A program made the position numbers and the translations under genes. From CAZMXI01 sp964570205 (GTDB taxonomy: Bacteria > Planctomycetota > Phycisphaerae > Tepidisphaerales > Tepidisphaeraceae), in the NCBI GenBank assembly GCA_964570205.1, contig CAZMXI010000012.1, forward strand, positions 1-41,698: a stretch of DNA of 41,698 nucleotides. The letters run 5' to 3'. Each line of letters opens with the position of its first letter. The stretch's first letter is position 1. The notes under the pieces are model-generated. The model did not search any database, was not told the origin of the DNA, and was given only the letters and a program-made list of their open reading frames with translations. Below, in pieces: positions 32,322 through 41,118 of the stretch.

Positions 32322-35300
32322 ATGAGAACAGCCAGACTGCTCTGCGGGATCATGATGCTCATCGCCGTGCACGATGTGCACGCGGCCGAGAACCAGGCGC
32401 TCTGGCGGATTGGAAAAGCCGACGCCGGCAACGCCGAATTCGCCCTCGCGCCGGCGGGGTATCAGCAGTACAGGGAGGATGCGTTCTTCATCATCGGCCG
32501 ATCCGATCCCAAGCGAGACTGGCCCTATACCCATCCCGGGCCGGCGGATGCATGGGCCGGCCAGCGCCAGCATGCGTTCACCGTTCTGTTCGGCCTGAAG
32601 CAGGCGCCGGCCGGCGGTAATGGGAACCTGACGTTGGCGTTCGTGGATACGCAGGCCGGGGCCCCGCCGCACCTGCGCGTGACGATCAACGGCCGTGCAT
32701 TTGATCGCCGCCTCGCGGCCGGCGGAGGCGATGCCTCGATCTTCGGCGAGCCGGCCAAGGGCAAAGCCTCGCGCTGGGAGATCGCATTTCCGGCATCGCT
32801 ACTGAAGGCGGGCGAGAACGAGGTAACGATCACGACACTGGGCGGGAGCTGGCTGCTCTATGATGCGGTGACGCTCGAAGCCCCGGCCGGACTGGAGCTG
32901 TCTCCGATCGCCGATCGGACGATGCTCTCCAGCGTGCGCGCTGCAGCAATGGTTCGGCGCCAGCGCGACGGAGGCGTGCAGGTGTTGAACCTGGCTATCC
33001 GCCACCTGGGCGAGGAGATTGAAGCGAAAGCTCTCCTGGACGATATGGCGATCGGAACGGTTCGTCTGAAGAGCGGCGTGCAGCAGGTGGAGCTGGGCGT
33101 GGCGCCCGTCGAGAAGCAGACCACACGGCGACTTCGGCTCGTCGCGGGTGATAGGGTCATTGCTGAGCGAGAGGTGACGCTTCGCCCGCCGCGTCTGCGC
33201 GAGATATGGCTCCTGAACCACTCGCATGTGGACATCGGCTACACACACCGCCAAGCCGAGGTGATCGACATCCAGATCGGCAACATGGACAAGGCAATCG
33301 AACTCGCCAACGCCAGCGCCGGCAATCCGGAGGGCATGCGGTTCAAGTGGAACCCCGAGGCGATCTGGTCGATCGATCATTACCTCAGACGCGCCACGCC
33401 CGAGGAACGCAACGCGTTTCTGAGCGCGGTGCGCCAGCGGCAGGTCGGCCTGGACGGCCTCTACGCCAACATGCTGACCGGCCTTTGCAGGCCCGAGGAA
33501 CTGGCGCGGGTCGTCAGCTACGCCCCTCGCCTCTCGCAATCCACTGGCGTAACCGTCGATTCCGCCGCCATTTGCGATGTGCCCGGCTACACATGGGGGC
33601 TGATGACCGTCATGGCGCAGGCAGGCATCAAATACTTTGCAGTTGGCCCGAACTTCAGCGACCGCGTCGGCGCGGTTCACGCGGCGTGGGACCAGAAGCC
33701 GTTCTACTGGGTGTCGCCGTCGGGCAAGGAGAAGGTGCTCTGCTGGATCGTGGACCATTACTGGTACGGCGGCGACCTCGAGCCCCGGATGATGGAGTAC
33801 CTCGCCGCCCAGGAAGGCCGCGATTTCCCCTATGACATGGGCTATGTCTACTGGACGGGGCGTTGGCCCGGTGGCGGAGTCGATAATGCCCCGCCCGACG
33901 AGCAGGCCGCGCAGAAGGTGGTCGAGTGGAACAAGAAGTATCTGTCACCGAGGATCGTCGTCGCCACCGCCAGCGAGTTCTTCCACGCATTTGAGGCCCG
34001 CCACGGCAAGGACCTGCCCAGCTTCGCCGGCGATATGACCCCTTATTGGGAGGATGGCGCGGGCTCGACCTCGCGCGAGACCGGCCTGAACCGCATCGCC
34101 GCCGATCAGCTCGTGCAGGCCGAGGCCCTCTGGGCGCTGGTGGCCCCGAAGAGACGGCCGGCCGATCGGTTTGAGGAAGCGTGGCGCAACGTCATGCTCT
34201 ACAGCGAACACACCTGGGGTGCGTGGAACAGCATCAGCGATCCGGACAATCCCTTTGTGCTCGATCAGTGGAAGGTGAAGGGCCAGTTCGCCGTCGACGC
34301 CGAGCAGCAATCGCGAAAGCTCGTCAATGACGCCCTGTCCACGCGCGGCGATGCCGCTCAATCCGCCTCGACCATCGACGTCTTCAACACCACGCAATGG
34401 CCGCGAACGGACCTGGTCATCCTGTCTAAAGAGCAGTCCGCCGCCGGGGATCTCGTGACAGATGCCAGCCAGAAGCCTATGCCATCGCAACGGCTCAAAT
34501 CCGGTGAGCTGGCATTCATCGCCCGCGATGTGCCGCCATTTGGCGCCAGCCGGTTTACCGTCAGCCAGGGCCGGGTTGAACCTCAAGGACAGGCGATGGC
34601 TCGAGGCAACACGATTACAACTGCCCAACTGTCGCTCACGATGGACGACAGAACCGGCGCTGTCCGCAGCCTGCGCATGGCCGGCCTTGACGCCGACCTC
34701 GTCGACCCAAACGCCCCCGTCGCGATCAACGACTTCCGCTACCTGCTGGGTGTGGACGCGAGCAAGGCCCAGCCCAGCGGCGAGGTGAAGCTGAGCATCG
34801 TCGAGCCGGGCCCGCTGGTCGCGACCATCCGCATCGAGTCCACAGCCCCCGGCTGTAACAGCCTTATGCGCGAGGTCCGCGTGATCGACGGCCTGGATCG
34901 CGTCGAGCTGACCAACCACGTCGATCGAAAGGCAGTGCGGCAGAAGGATGCGGTGCATTTCGGCTTCGGGTTCAACGTGCCCGGCGGCGAGATGCGGATG
35001 GAGACGCCCTGGGCAGTCGTCCGGCCAAACAAGGATCAGCTCCCGGGCTCGTGCTTCAACTGGTACACCGTGCAGCGCTGGGTGGATGTGTCCAACACCG
35101 ACTACGGCATCACCTGGGCGCCCATCGAAGCGCCACTGATGCAGATTGGCGGGATGACCGCCAACCTGCTGGGCGCGGTCCGCCTGAATGAGTGGATGAC
35201 GAAAGCCCACGACTCGCAGACCATCTTCTCCTGGGCCCAGAACAACCACTGGCACACCAATTACAAGGCCGACCAGCCGGGGCTGACCACGTTCCGATAC

Positions 35301-35657
35301 GTGCTCCGGCCTCACAAAGCCGGGTATTCGGGAGCCGAATCAGCGCGGTTCGGAGTGGAGTCAACTCGGCCGCTGATCACCGCCCCGGCGATTGGCGCTC
35401 AACCCCCCGCTTCTGCCCTCAGCCTCTCTTCGCAGTCCGTCCTGCTCGAAACGCTCAAGGTCAGCGAGGATGGCAAGGCGATGATCGTCCGCCTGTTCGG
35501 CGTCTCCGGCAAGGAGGAGAACGTGACGCTGACGCTTCGTCAGCCGCACAACGGCATGTGGCTCAGCGACCTGAGCGAGGCGCCCCGACAGAAGATCGAG
35601 GGCCCGATCACCGTCCCGGCATACGGCCTGGTGACCGTGCGTATCTCGCTGCCGTGA
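32322..35657 (+). CDS. Secreted GH38-like alpha-mannosidase-family enzyme with N-terminal PL4-type domain
   Basis: 1111 residues from ATG 32322 (AGGTG 5 bases upstream). Signal peptide about 1-21 (HDVHAAE). Residues 25-190 resemble the carbohydrate-binding third domain of rhamnogalacturonan lyases: ENQALWRIGKADAG, DWPYTHPGPADAWAGQ, GNLTLAFVDT and LGGSWLLYDAVTLEAP. The GH38 catalytic part begins at WLLNHSHVDIGYTH (His302, Asp304, the metal ligands) with Asp419 in AICDVPGYTWGL as the likely nucleophile, and MLYSEHTWGAWNS further on. A long beta-rich C-terminal half completes it. GH38 enzymes are zinc-dependent retaining alpha-mannosidases, but this multi-domain type is little tested and the sugar may differ. 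An SSS symporter follows 53 bp later in the same direction. Confidence 0.8.
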   Translation: MRTARLLCGIMMLIAVHDVHAAENQALWRIGKADAGNAEFALAPAGYQQYREDAFFIIGRSDPKRDWPYTHPGPADAWAGQRQHAFTVLFGLKQAPAGGNGNLTLAFVDTQAGAPPHLRVTINGRAFDRRLAAGGGDASIFGEPAKGKASRWEIAFPASLLKAGENEVTITTLGGSWLLYDAVTLEAPAGLELSPIADRTMLSSVRAAAMVRRQRDGGVQVLNLAIRHLGEEIEAKALLDDMAIGTVRLKSGVQQVELGVAPVEKQTTRRLRLVAGDRVIAEREVTLRPPRLREIWLLNHSHVDIGYTHRQAEVIDIQIGNMDKAIELANASAGNPEGMRFKWNPEAIWSIDHYLRRATPEERNAFLSAVRQRQVGLDGLYANMLTGLCRPEELARVVSYAPRLSQSTGVTVDSAAICDVPGYTWGLMTVMAQAGIKYFAVGPNFSDRVGAVHAAWDQKPFYWVSPSGKEKVLCWIVDHYWYGGDLEPRMMEYLAAQEGRDFPYDMGYVYWTGRWPGGGVDNAPPDEQAAQKVVEWNKKYLSPRIVVATASEFFHAFEARHGKDLPSFAGDMTPYWEDGAGSTSRETGLNRIAADQLVQAEALWALVAPKRRPADRFEEAWRNVMLYSEHTWGAWNSISDPDNPFVLDQWKVKGQFAVDAEQQSRKLVNDALSTRGDAAQSASTIDVFNTTQWPRTDLVILSKEQSAAGDLVTDASQKPMPSQRLKSGELAFIARDVPPFGASRFTVSQGRVEPQGQAMARGNTITTAQLSLTMDDRTGAVRSLRMAGLDADLVDPNAPVAINDFRYLLGVDASKAQPSGEVKLSIVEPGPLVATIRIESTAPGCNSLMREVRVIDGLDRVELTNHVDRKAVRQKDAVHFGFGFNVPGGEMRMETPWAVVRPNKDQLPGSCFNWYTVQRWVDVSNTDYGITWAPIEAPLMQIGGMTANLLGAVRLNEWMTKAHDSQTIFSWAQNNHWHTNYKADQPGLTTFRYVLRPHKAGYSGAESARFGVESTRPLITAPAIGAQPPASALSLSSQSVLLETLKVSEDGKAMIVRLFGVSGKEENVTLTLRQPHNGMWLSDLSEAPRQKIEGPITVPAYGLVTVRISLP

Positions 35658-35709
35658 CGCAGCGCCGACACCGCTGCAGCTCGCCGCTTTCCGCAGCCAA
35701 GGAACGCCC

Positions 35710-37536
35710 ATGAATCTCTCCCTCGTCGATCAGATCATCGTTCTGCTCTACCTGGCTCTGGTCATGGGCATCGGGTTCGCCATGAAGCGACGGGCGGCCA
35801 AAGGCATGTCCGCCTACTTCCTCGGCGGCCGCCAGCTCCCGTGGTGGGCGTTGGCCATGTCGGGCTCCTCTTCCTACTTCGACATCACCGGGACGATGTG
35901 GATCGTCTCCATGTTCATCCTGCTGGGCCTCAAGGGAATGTGGGTCCACTGGTTGTGGGGTTTCCCGATCACCGCGTTCTACCTGGCCTACATGGGCAAG
36001 TGGATTCGCCGCAGCAATGTGCTCACCGGCGCCGAGTGGATGCACACGCGGTTCGGCAGCGGACCGGCCGGCGACTTGGCGCGCCTTGCCTACACGCTCT
36101 TCGCTATCCTCACCATCGCCGCCTTGCTCGGCTATGGGGCGATCGGCATGGGCAAATTCGGCGCTGTTTTCCTTCCCTTCAAGCCATTCACCTGCGCTGT
36201 ACTGATCCTCCTGGTCACCGGGCTCTATGTCGTCGCTGGCGGCTTCCATGGCATTGTCCGGGTGGAGATCCTCCAGACGATCGTTCTCAGCGCTGGCGCG
36301 ATCACCTTTGCCGTCGTCGGATTCCAGCGATTCGCGCCGGCCGAGTTCTTCGCCAACGTGCCCACCGGCTGGATCGACATCATGCCCTCTGCCCGACCTG
36401 CCGAACTGCAGGGCGTCGTCTCGGGCGACACCGACTATTCGCTCTTCGGCGCGCTGGTCGCCGTGTGGGTGGCCAAGGGACTCCTTCTGTGCGTCAGCGG
36501 ACCGGAACAGTTGTATGACTTCCAGCGGTTTCTGGCCGCCCGCGATGCCCGCGATGCCTCCAAGCTCGGCGCCCTCTGGGGCGTGATCCATACCGTCCGC
36601 TGGCCCTTCGCCATGGCAATCGCCGTCATGGCCATCATGGGCGTGGGCGACCCCGACCTGAACGCAAAGCTGAAGAGCGACCCCGAAACCGCGCTGCCCC
36701 TGATCATCGCAACCATGCTCCCCAAGGGCCTCGTCGGCTTCATGTTGGCCGCCCTGCTCTCCGGCTTCCTGGCCACCTTCAGCTCCACCGTCAACGGCGG
36801 CGCAGCCTACTTGGTCAAGGACATCTATCAACGCTACATCAATCCAAAAGCCGGCGACCGTACGCTCATCTACGCCAGCTACGCCGCCTCCACCCTGCTG
36901 ATCGTCACCGGCCTGGTGATTGCCTCCGTCGGATCCTCGATCAATACCGCATTCATGTGGATCTTCGGCACATTGGCGGCCGGCATCCTCCCCCCCAACG
37001 TATTGCGGTGGTACTGGTGGCGACTCAATGGGTGGGGGTACGCCATCGGAGTGCTCGCGGGCATGGCTCTCTCCCTCGGACAGGTCATCGGCGACCTGTA
37101 CATCTGGCGGCATGCCACCCCGCTCTATGTCGCATTCCCCGTCATTGCGTCCGCATCCGCCATCATCGCTGTCACCGTGTCACTTCTGACCAAGCCCACC
37201 GATCCAGGGATCTTGGCAAGGTTCTACCACAACGTCCAACCCTTCGGCGCCTGGGGACGCGTGCGCGGCGGCGTTTCACATCCGGAGACATCCGCACGCG
37301 AAAGCTTTGCTCGCGATGCTGTCAACACCCTGCTCGCGGTCTGCGGCATCTGCGGCCTGTACGTCGGCTCGCTCTACCTGATCCTTCACCGGTGGCCAGC
37401 GGTGACCATCTGCTTCAGCGCCGCGGCCATCGTATCCATCGCGCTCTATTTCACCTGGTACCGCCACCTGCCCCCTCCAGGCCGGGAGCAATCGCGACAG
37501 AGCGAGGCATGCCAGGAGGTTCAGGCTACGGCTTGA
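35710..37536 (+). CDS. Sodium:solute symporter (SSS/SLC5 family), probable sugar uptake
   Basis: 608 residues; AAGGA 7 bases upstream supports the start. About 14 helices. Family features are FLGGRQLPWWALAMSGSSSYFDITGT (38-63), GAEWMHTRFG, VAGGFHGIVRVEILQTIVL, PEQLYDFQRFLAARD and LLSGFLATFSSTVNGGAAYLVKDIYQRYI, which includes the Ser/Thr-rich Na+ site on helix 8. SSS carriers bring in sugars, sugar acids or other small organics with Na+. Placed directly after a secreted GH38-like enzyme, it probably takes up the sugar released by that enzyme. The C-terminal tail after the last helix is polar. Its stop overlaps the stop region of the convergent gene by 11 bp. Confidence 0.86.
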   Translation: MNLSLVDQIIVLLYLALVMGIGFAMKRRAAKGMSAYFLGGRQLPWWALAMSGSSSYFDITGTMWIVSMFILLGLKGMWVHWLWGFPITAFYLAYMGKWIRRSNVLTGAEWMHTRFGSGPAGDLARLAYTLFAILTIAALLGYGAIGMGKFGAVFLPFKPFTCAVLILLVTGLYVVAGGFHGIVRVEILQTIVLSAGAITFAVVGFQRFAPAEFFANVPTGWIDIMPSARPAELQGVVSGDTDYSLFGALVAVWVAKGLLLCVSGPEQLYDFQRFLAARDARDASKLGALWGVIHTVRWPFAMAIAVMAIMGVGDPDLNAKLKSDPETALPLIIATMLPKGLVGFMLAALLSGFLATFSSTVNGGAAYLVKDIYQRYINPKAGDRTLIYASYAASTLLIVTGLVIASVGSSINTAFMWIFGTLAAGILPPNVLRWYWWRLNGWGYAIGVLAGMALSLGQVIGDLYIWRHATPLYVAFPVIASASAIIAVTVSLLTKPTDPGILARFYHNVQPFGAWGRVRGGVSHPETSARESFARDAVNTLLAVCGICGLYVGSLYLILHRWPAVTICFSAAAIVSIALYFTWYRHLPPPGREQSRQSEACQEVQATA

Positions 37537-38551
37537 TCGGCCCGATGTACTCCGTGGCCACCACGATATCGTCGAACCACACCCGGTTGGTCCGCGGCGG
37601 ATCTGCAACCTTGTTCTGTCGCGGGGCGTTTTCGGTGACGTAGTACAGCAGCCAGAAGAAGTTGATCTTGAGATCCTTGCTATTGCGCCAGCGGAACCCC
37701 TCAAAAGGCTCACCGCCCTCCTCCACCAGCTTGAAACCCATCCCGGTCCAGCGCGTGCGCTTCGCCCCTGGCCAGAAATGCGACTCCAGCTTTCCATCCA
37801 GCCATAGCGCCAGTTCGCCATCGGCTTTGTCCGGCTCGGAATTGAGCTGCAGCATCACTTCGACGCATTGCCAGCGATCGCGCGGGATGACGGCCGGCCG
37901 AATGCCCTGCAGGCCATTGCCCCAGTACTTGCCGCCAGCGCTGACCTTCATCTCATGCCAGTAGTTGTAGAACGTCCATGCCCCCGGCGCGGGAAACTGG
38001 CCGTAATGGCCGTACGGCTCGATCCCCACCGTAATCCGATCATCGCCACGCGGGCGTTCCCCCGCCCCGCCTTGCGCCCAAGCCGTCGGCGGGTTGTAGC
38101 CGCCCAGGTGCACGAAGTGGTGCACATACCCCGCATCGTCCGGAAACTTGACGTAGAAGCGGGCATGCACCTTGTCCACCGCGCGAGGCAGACGCGTGTA
38201 CAGGTGCCCGCCCGTGTTCTCGCCCAGGGTGGCCGTCATCTGCATGGATCGCCGGCCATGGCCGCCGGCCGGAACATCTTCGCTGAACGCCAGCACTTTC
38301 CCGCCCTTGTTGCTCACATCGCTCCATTTTCGCTTGAGATCCTCCAGCGCGCCGGTCTCGAAGTCCTCCGCCAGCAGTACGGCCGAGTCGCGCGCCAAGC
38401 CGACATCCTTCGCATACTTTGCCGAGAGGCCGTGCCCTTCCGACAACCTTCCCGGCTCAGCAGCCAGGCACAGGGGCCCCTTCCACAAACAGAAGCGGCC
38501 ATCGGCAAGCAAGATCGTCACCACAAAGCAGAGAAGCTGTTTCGTCTTCAT
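37526..38551 (-). CDS. Exported beta-sandwich (concanavalin-like) protein, possibly polysaccharide-active
   Basis: 341 residues; AAGGAG 5 bases upstream fixes ATG 38551. The first 30 residues look like a signal sequence, though not a clean one. The rest has the rhythm of a LamG/glucanase-like beta-sandwich: LAEDFETGALEDL near 60, KVHARFYVKFPDDAGYVHHFVHLGGY, WTFYNYWHEMKV, DRWQCVEVMLQLN, GELALWLDGKLESHFWPG and NRVWFDDIVVATEYIGPI at the end. Similar proteins are seen in planctomycetes as hypothetical or polysaccharide-lyase-like (PL14-like) proteins; no catalytic residues could be assigned. It converges with the symporter gene, overlapping it by 11 bp, and is divergent from the SGNH-like gene at 38739. 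Confidence 0.65.
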   Translation of the reverse strand: MKTKQLLCFVVTILLADGRFCLWKGPLCLAAEPGRLSEGHGLSAKYAKDVGLARDSAVLLAEDFETGALEDLKRKWSDVSNKGGKVLAFSEDVPAGGHGRRSMQMTATLGENTGGHLYTRLPRAVDKVHARFYVKFPDDAGYVHHFVHLGGYNPPTAWAQGGAGERPRGDDRITVGIEPYGHYGQFPAPGAWTFYNYWHEMKVSAGGKYWGNGLQGIRPAVIPRDRWQCVEVMLQLNSEPDKADGELALWLDGKLESHFWPGAKRTRWTGMGFKLVEEGGEPFEGFRWRNSKDLKINFFWLLYYVTENAPRQNKVADPPRTNRVWFDDIVVATEYIGPIKP

Positions 38552-38738
38552 GAACGCTCCTTTTCGCCATCGGCCCCTGTCGCCAGGCCGGCCATCGAGT
38601 CCACCGGCGGCGGGAACCGCCACGTGCGCCGACCGCTTTCTGGAGACACGGCTCCGATTCTAACCACGCGCCGACCGGGTTGCACACTCCCCCTTGTCGA
38701 AGCTGGCCGCGGTCCCATGCCTCCGTTACGATGGGCTC

Positions 38739-39623
38739 ATGATGCGAAGATCACTGCCAACCATGCTGCTCATCGCAACGGTGATGAACTCCACCGCCTG
38801 GGGCGACATGATCAGAGATTCCCCGGTGACCTTCCCGAAGCAGGGAGCGCTGCCGGCGAAGTACCCGCCGGATCGATCGGGAAAAGCGGAGCCCTCGGAG
38901 AAGGATTACTACATCTTCCCGACTCCCGAACGGTCGCTGCAACAGATCGCCCGCATCCAGGCCGAGATGCCCAAGGGCCAATTCACCGCGCCCAGGCACG
39001 ACTGGTCTCGCCTGGCGCGCACACGCCGCATCCTGAATGAAGGCGGCGAACTGAAGCTCCTGGCCATGGGCGACAGCATCGTCAATGACACCATGCGATC
39101 CGGATGGGTGGCCAGACTCCAGGAGGCTTACCCGAAGGCCGGCATCAGGGCCACCGTGTATGTCCGCGGCGGTGGCGGCTGCCAGCATTACAAAGAGGAA
39201 GGCCGCCTGGCGAGGTATGTCATCCCGCGTAAGCCGGATCTGATCTTCATCGGCGGCATCAGCCAGAAGGACATCGACAGCATCCGCACCGTGATTCACG
39301 AATTGCGCGCTGCATTGCCCGAGGTCGAGATTCTGCTGGCCACGGGGACTTTCGGCACGGCCGACCCGCGCGTTCCCGAAGAACTGGCCAAAGCGCACCA
39401 TTCTGGCACCGGGGCCTACGGCGTCGCCCTGAAGAAGCTCGCCGTGGAAGAACGCTGTGCCTATCTGGACATGACCACCCCCTGGGCCGAGTACATCCGT
39501 TCCGCCAACGTCCACCCGCACCTGTTCTACCGCGATGTGGTGCACGCCAATGAATACGGCGAACAGATTCTATCGCTAATCCTGATGACCTTTTTCGACC
39601 CCGAGCCGTCGCAGTCGCATTGA
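38739..39623 (+). CDS. Secreted SGNH-hydrolase-like protein with variant block III
   Basis: 294 residues from ATG 38739, or 293 from 38742. Signal peptide about 1-22 (NSTAWGD). GDSIVNDT near residue 112 is block I with the serine; VRGGGGCQHY supplies the block II glycine; DVVHANEYGEQI near 268 is block V with Asp and His. Where most SGNH esterases have G-x-N-D in block III, this one reads IGGISQKDID, so the usual asparagine is missing. It may still be an esterase acting on acylated sugars, or have lost activity. No ribosome site is visible; a TACGAT box (38727-38732) ends 6 bases before the start, suggesting a leaderless or very short-leader mRNA. It is a singleton between a divergent and a convergent gene. 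Confidence 0.68.
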   Translation: MMRRSLPTMLLIATVMNSTAWGDMIRDSPVTFPKQGALPAKYPPDRSGKAEPSEKDYYIFPTPERSLQQIARIQAEMPKGQFTAPRHDWSRLARTRRILNEGGELKLLAMGDSIVNDTMRSGWVARLQEAYPKAGIRATVYVRGGGGCQHYKEEGRLARYVIPRKPDLIFIGGISQKDIDSIRTVIHELRAALPEVEILLATGTFGTADPRVPEELAKAHHSGTGAYGVALKKLAVEERCAYLDMTTPWAEYIRSANVHPHLFYRDVVHANEYGEQILSLILMTFFDPEPSQSH

Positions 39624-39684
39624 CATAAATGGAGCGCGGACAGCCGCGCCGTGGCATACCGGTTCGTGGACCATGGAACGGCGC

Positions 39685-41088
39685 TTACCGCGCGAGCAGC
39701 GCCTGAAATGCCCTCAAGTCCGCGTCCTCGACACGGACGATCTCGCAGGCCCCGATCCTGTTCCCGCCCGCGATGACCACGTCCATCACCACGCCCACCG
39801 GACAAACCGCGCTCTGGGGGTCCGCCCGCTGCTCAGCATCGGCCATGATGCGAACCAGTGATCCGCCATCCGGCCGTTCAAACCAGCTCTGTACCGCCAG
39901 TTTGCCGGTGGCGCGGAAGCGAGGCTGCATTCGGGCTTCATCAAAATACGTCGGCGCCAGCGCCGGGAGCTTGAGGATCGCATCGGTCAGCTCAGCGGTG
40001 AGCTCGTTTGTCGCCGGCGCCTCAGCATCGGTATCGCCAGATGGTTTCTCCGCCGCCGGCGCCTGAGCCAAAGCGCCGCCACCGCCGGAATCTCCGGGCA
40101 GCAGGACTACGATCAAGACAATCAGCAGAGCCAAGGCCGCGACCCCTCCGCCGCAATAGGCGCCGAAACGAATCGCCTGTGGCCGGACCTGCGCCGACTC
40201 CTCCTGTGCGGCTGCGCGGTCAGCCTCGATCCGCGCAATCGTCTTCAGTCCGCCCGCCACACGATTCAGCGTGCCCGCCACCGGCTCCGGTGCTCCGGCC
40301 GGCGCTGATGCATAGATGGCTTGCCCGAACGCCCCCAGGGCGCTCTCCAACTGGCCTTCGACACCGTTCACGTCAGCCGACGCGATGCGATAGGTAGCCC
40401 TGGCGCTTTCGACCGCCTGCTCGCACTCCTGTCCGATCTGCTTCCCCTGTCGTCTTGCCCCAGCCAGTTCGGTCGATTTCTGCTCCGCTGCGGCCGTCGC
40501 TCGCTCCACGGCCTCCCTCGCCGGCGACAAATCCGCGGAGGCCTTCACCGCCAGTTGCCTCGCCTGCTCAAACTGCTCGCGCAGCTTCCCGACTGGCACC
40601 GTCGTCGCGTTCCCCTGCGCGGCTTTGTCGATCTGCGACTGAAACGCACCGGCTTCCCTCTCCAGGCCGGCAATACGCTTCTCCACCGAACGCAACTCAG
40701 CCCGCGCCCGTGTCGCAGCTTCCAGGAGTGCCGCCTCTTCCGCCCCCAGCGCCGAGATGATCCCGTTATGGCGGTCGCGTTCCCGGGCCAGCCGCTCCTC
40801 GGCCTCCTTAACCAGCACGCTCTGCTCGTCCAACCGCTTTCGGGCCCCCGCAAGCCGTTGCCTGCACTCGCCAACCGCCGAGAAAGCCGGTATATCCTGC
40901 CCCAATCCGGCGTCTGCGGCTTCCGATCCCAGCAAGCGATAGAGGCCGGCCAAATCATCGTCGGACGACCGGCGCTGCTTTGCCAGTGATCGGCATCGGA
41001 GCTTCGCGCCGATAAACCGTCTCGCCGCCCGACCATCCTCGGCTATTCCCCGCAGCCACGTTGCCACTTTGGAGTAGGTCTCGCTCAT
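39685..41088 (-). CDS. Membrane-anchored coiled-coil protein of unknown function
   Basis: 467 residues. Residues about 75-255 are a long Ala/Glu/Arg/Gln-rich helix typical of a coiled coil (ECRQRLAGARKRLDEQS, EAEERLARERDRHN, RAELRSVEKRIAGLERE). One hydrophobic helix at 308-331 (GGGVAALALLIVLIVVLLPG) is followed by a Gly/Ala/Pro linker and a C-terminal globular part from about 360 (LTDAILKLPALAPTYFDEAR to the end) that would lie on the other side of the membrane. No signal peptide, so the coiled coil is probably cytoplasmic. No family recognised. It follows the MORN-repeat gene by 30 bp on the same strand and is likely co-transcribed. It shows no link to the glycan genes. Confidence 0.7.
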   Translation of the reverse strand: MSETYSKVATWLRGIAEDGRAARRFIGAKLRCRSLAKQRRSSDDDLAGLYRLLGSEAADAGLGQDIPAFSAVGECRQRLAGARKRLDEQSVLVKEAEERLARERDRHNGIISALGAEEAALLEAATRARAELRSVEKRIAGLEREAGAFQSQIDKAAQGNATTVPVGKLREQFEQARQLAVKASADLSPAREAVERATAAAEQKSTELAGARRQGKQIGQECEQAVESARATYRIASADVNGVEGQLESALGAFGQAIYASAPAGAPEPVAGTLNRVAGGLKTIARIEADRAAAQEESAQVRPQAIRFGAYCGGGVAALALLIVLIVVLLPGDSGGGGALAQAPAAEKPSGDTDAEAPATNELTAELTDAILKLPALAPTYFDEARMQPRFRATGKLAVQSWFERPDGGSLVRIMADAEQRADPQSAVCPVGVVMDVVIAGGNRIGACEIVRVEDADLRAFQALLAR

Positions 41089-41118
41089 ATCGATTCCATG
41101 TCTTCTTCGTACACGGCG

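Noticed and set aside
33945..35315. 456-codon frame on the minus strand
   Set aside because: Antisense to the GH38-like gene; no motif.
35608..37113. 501-codon acidic, Gly/Glu/Asp/His-rich frame on the minus strand
   Set aside because: Antisense to the SSS symporter; its composition is the mirror of membrane codons, not a real protein.
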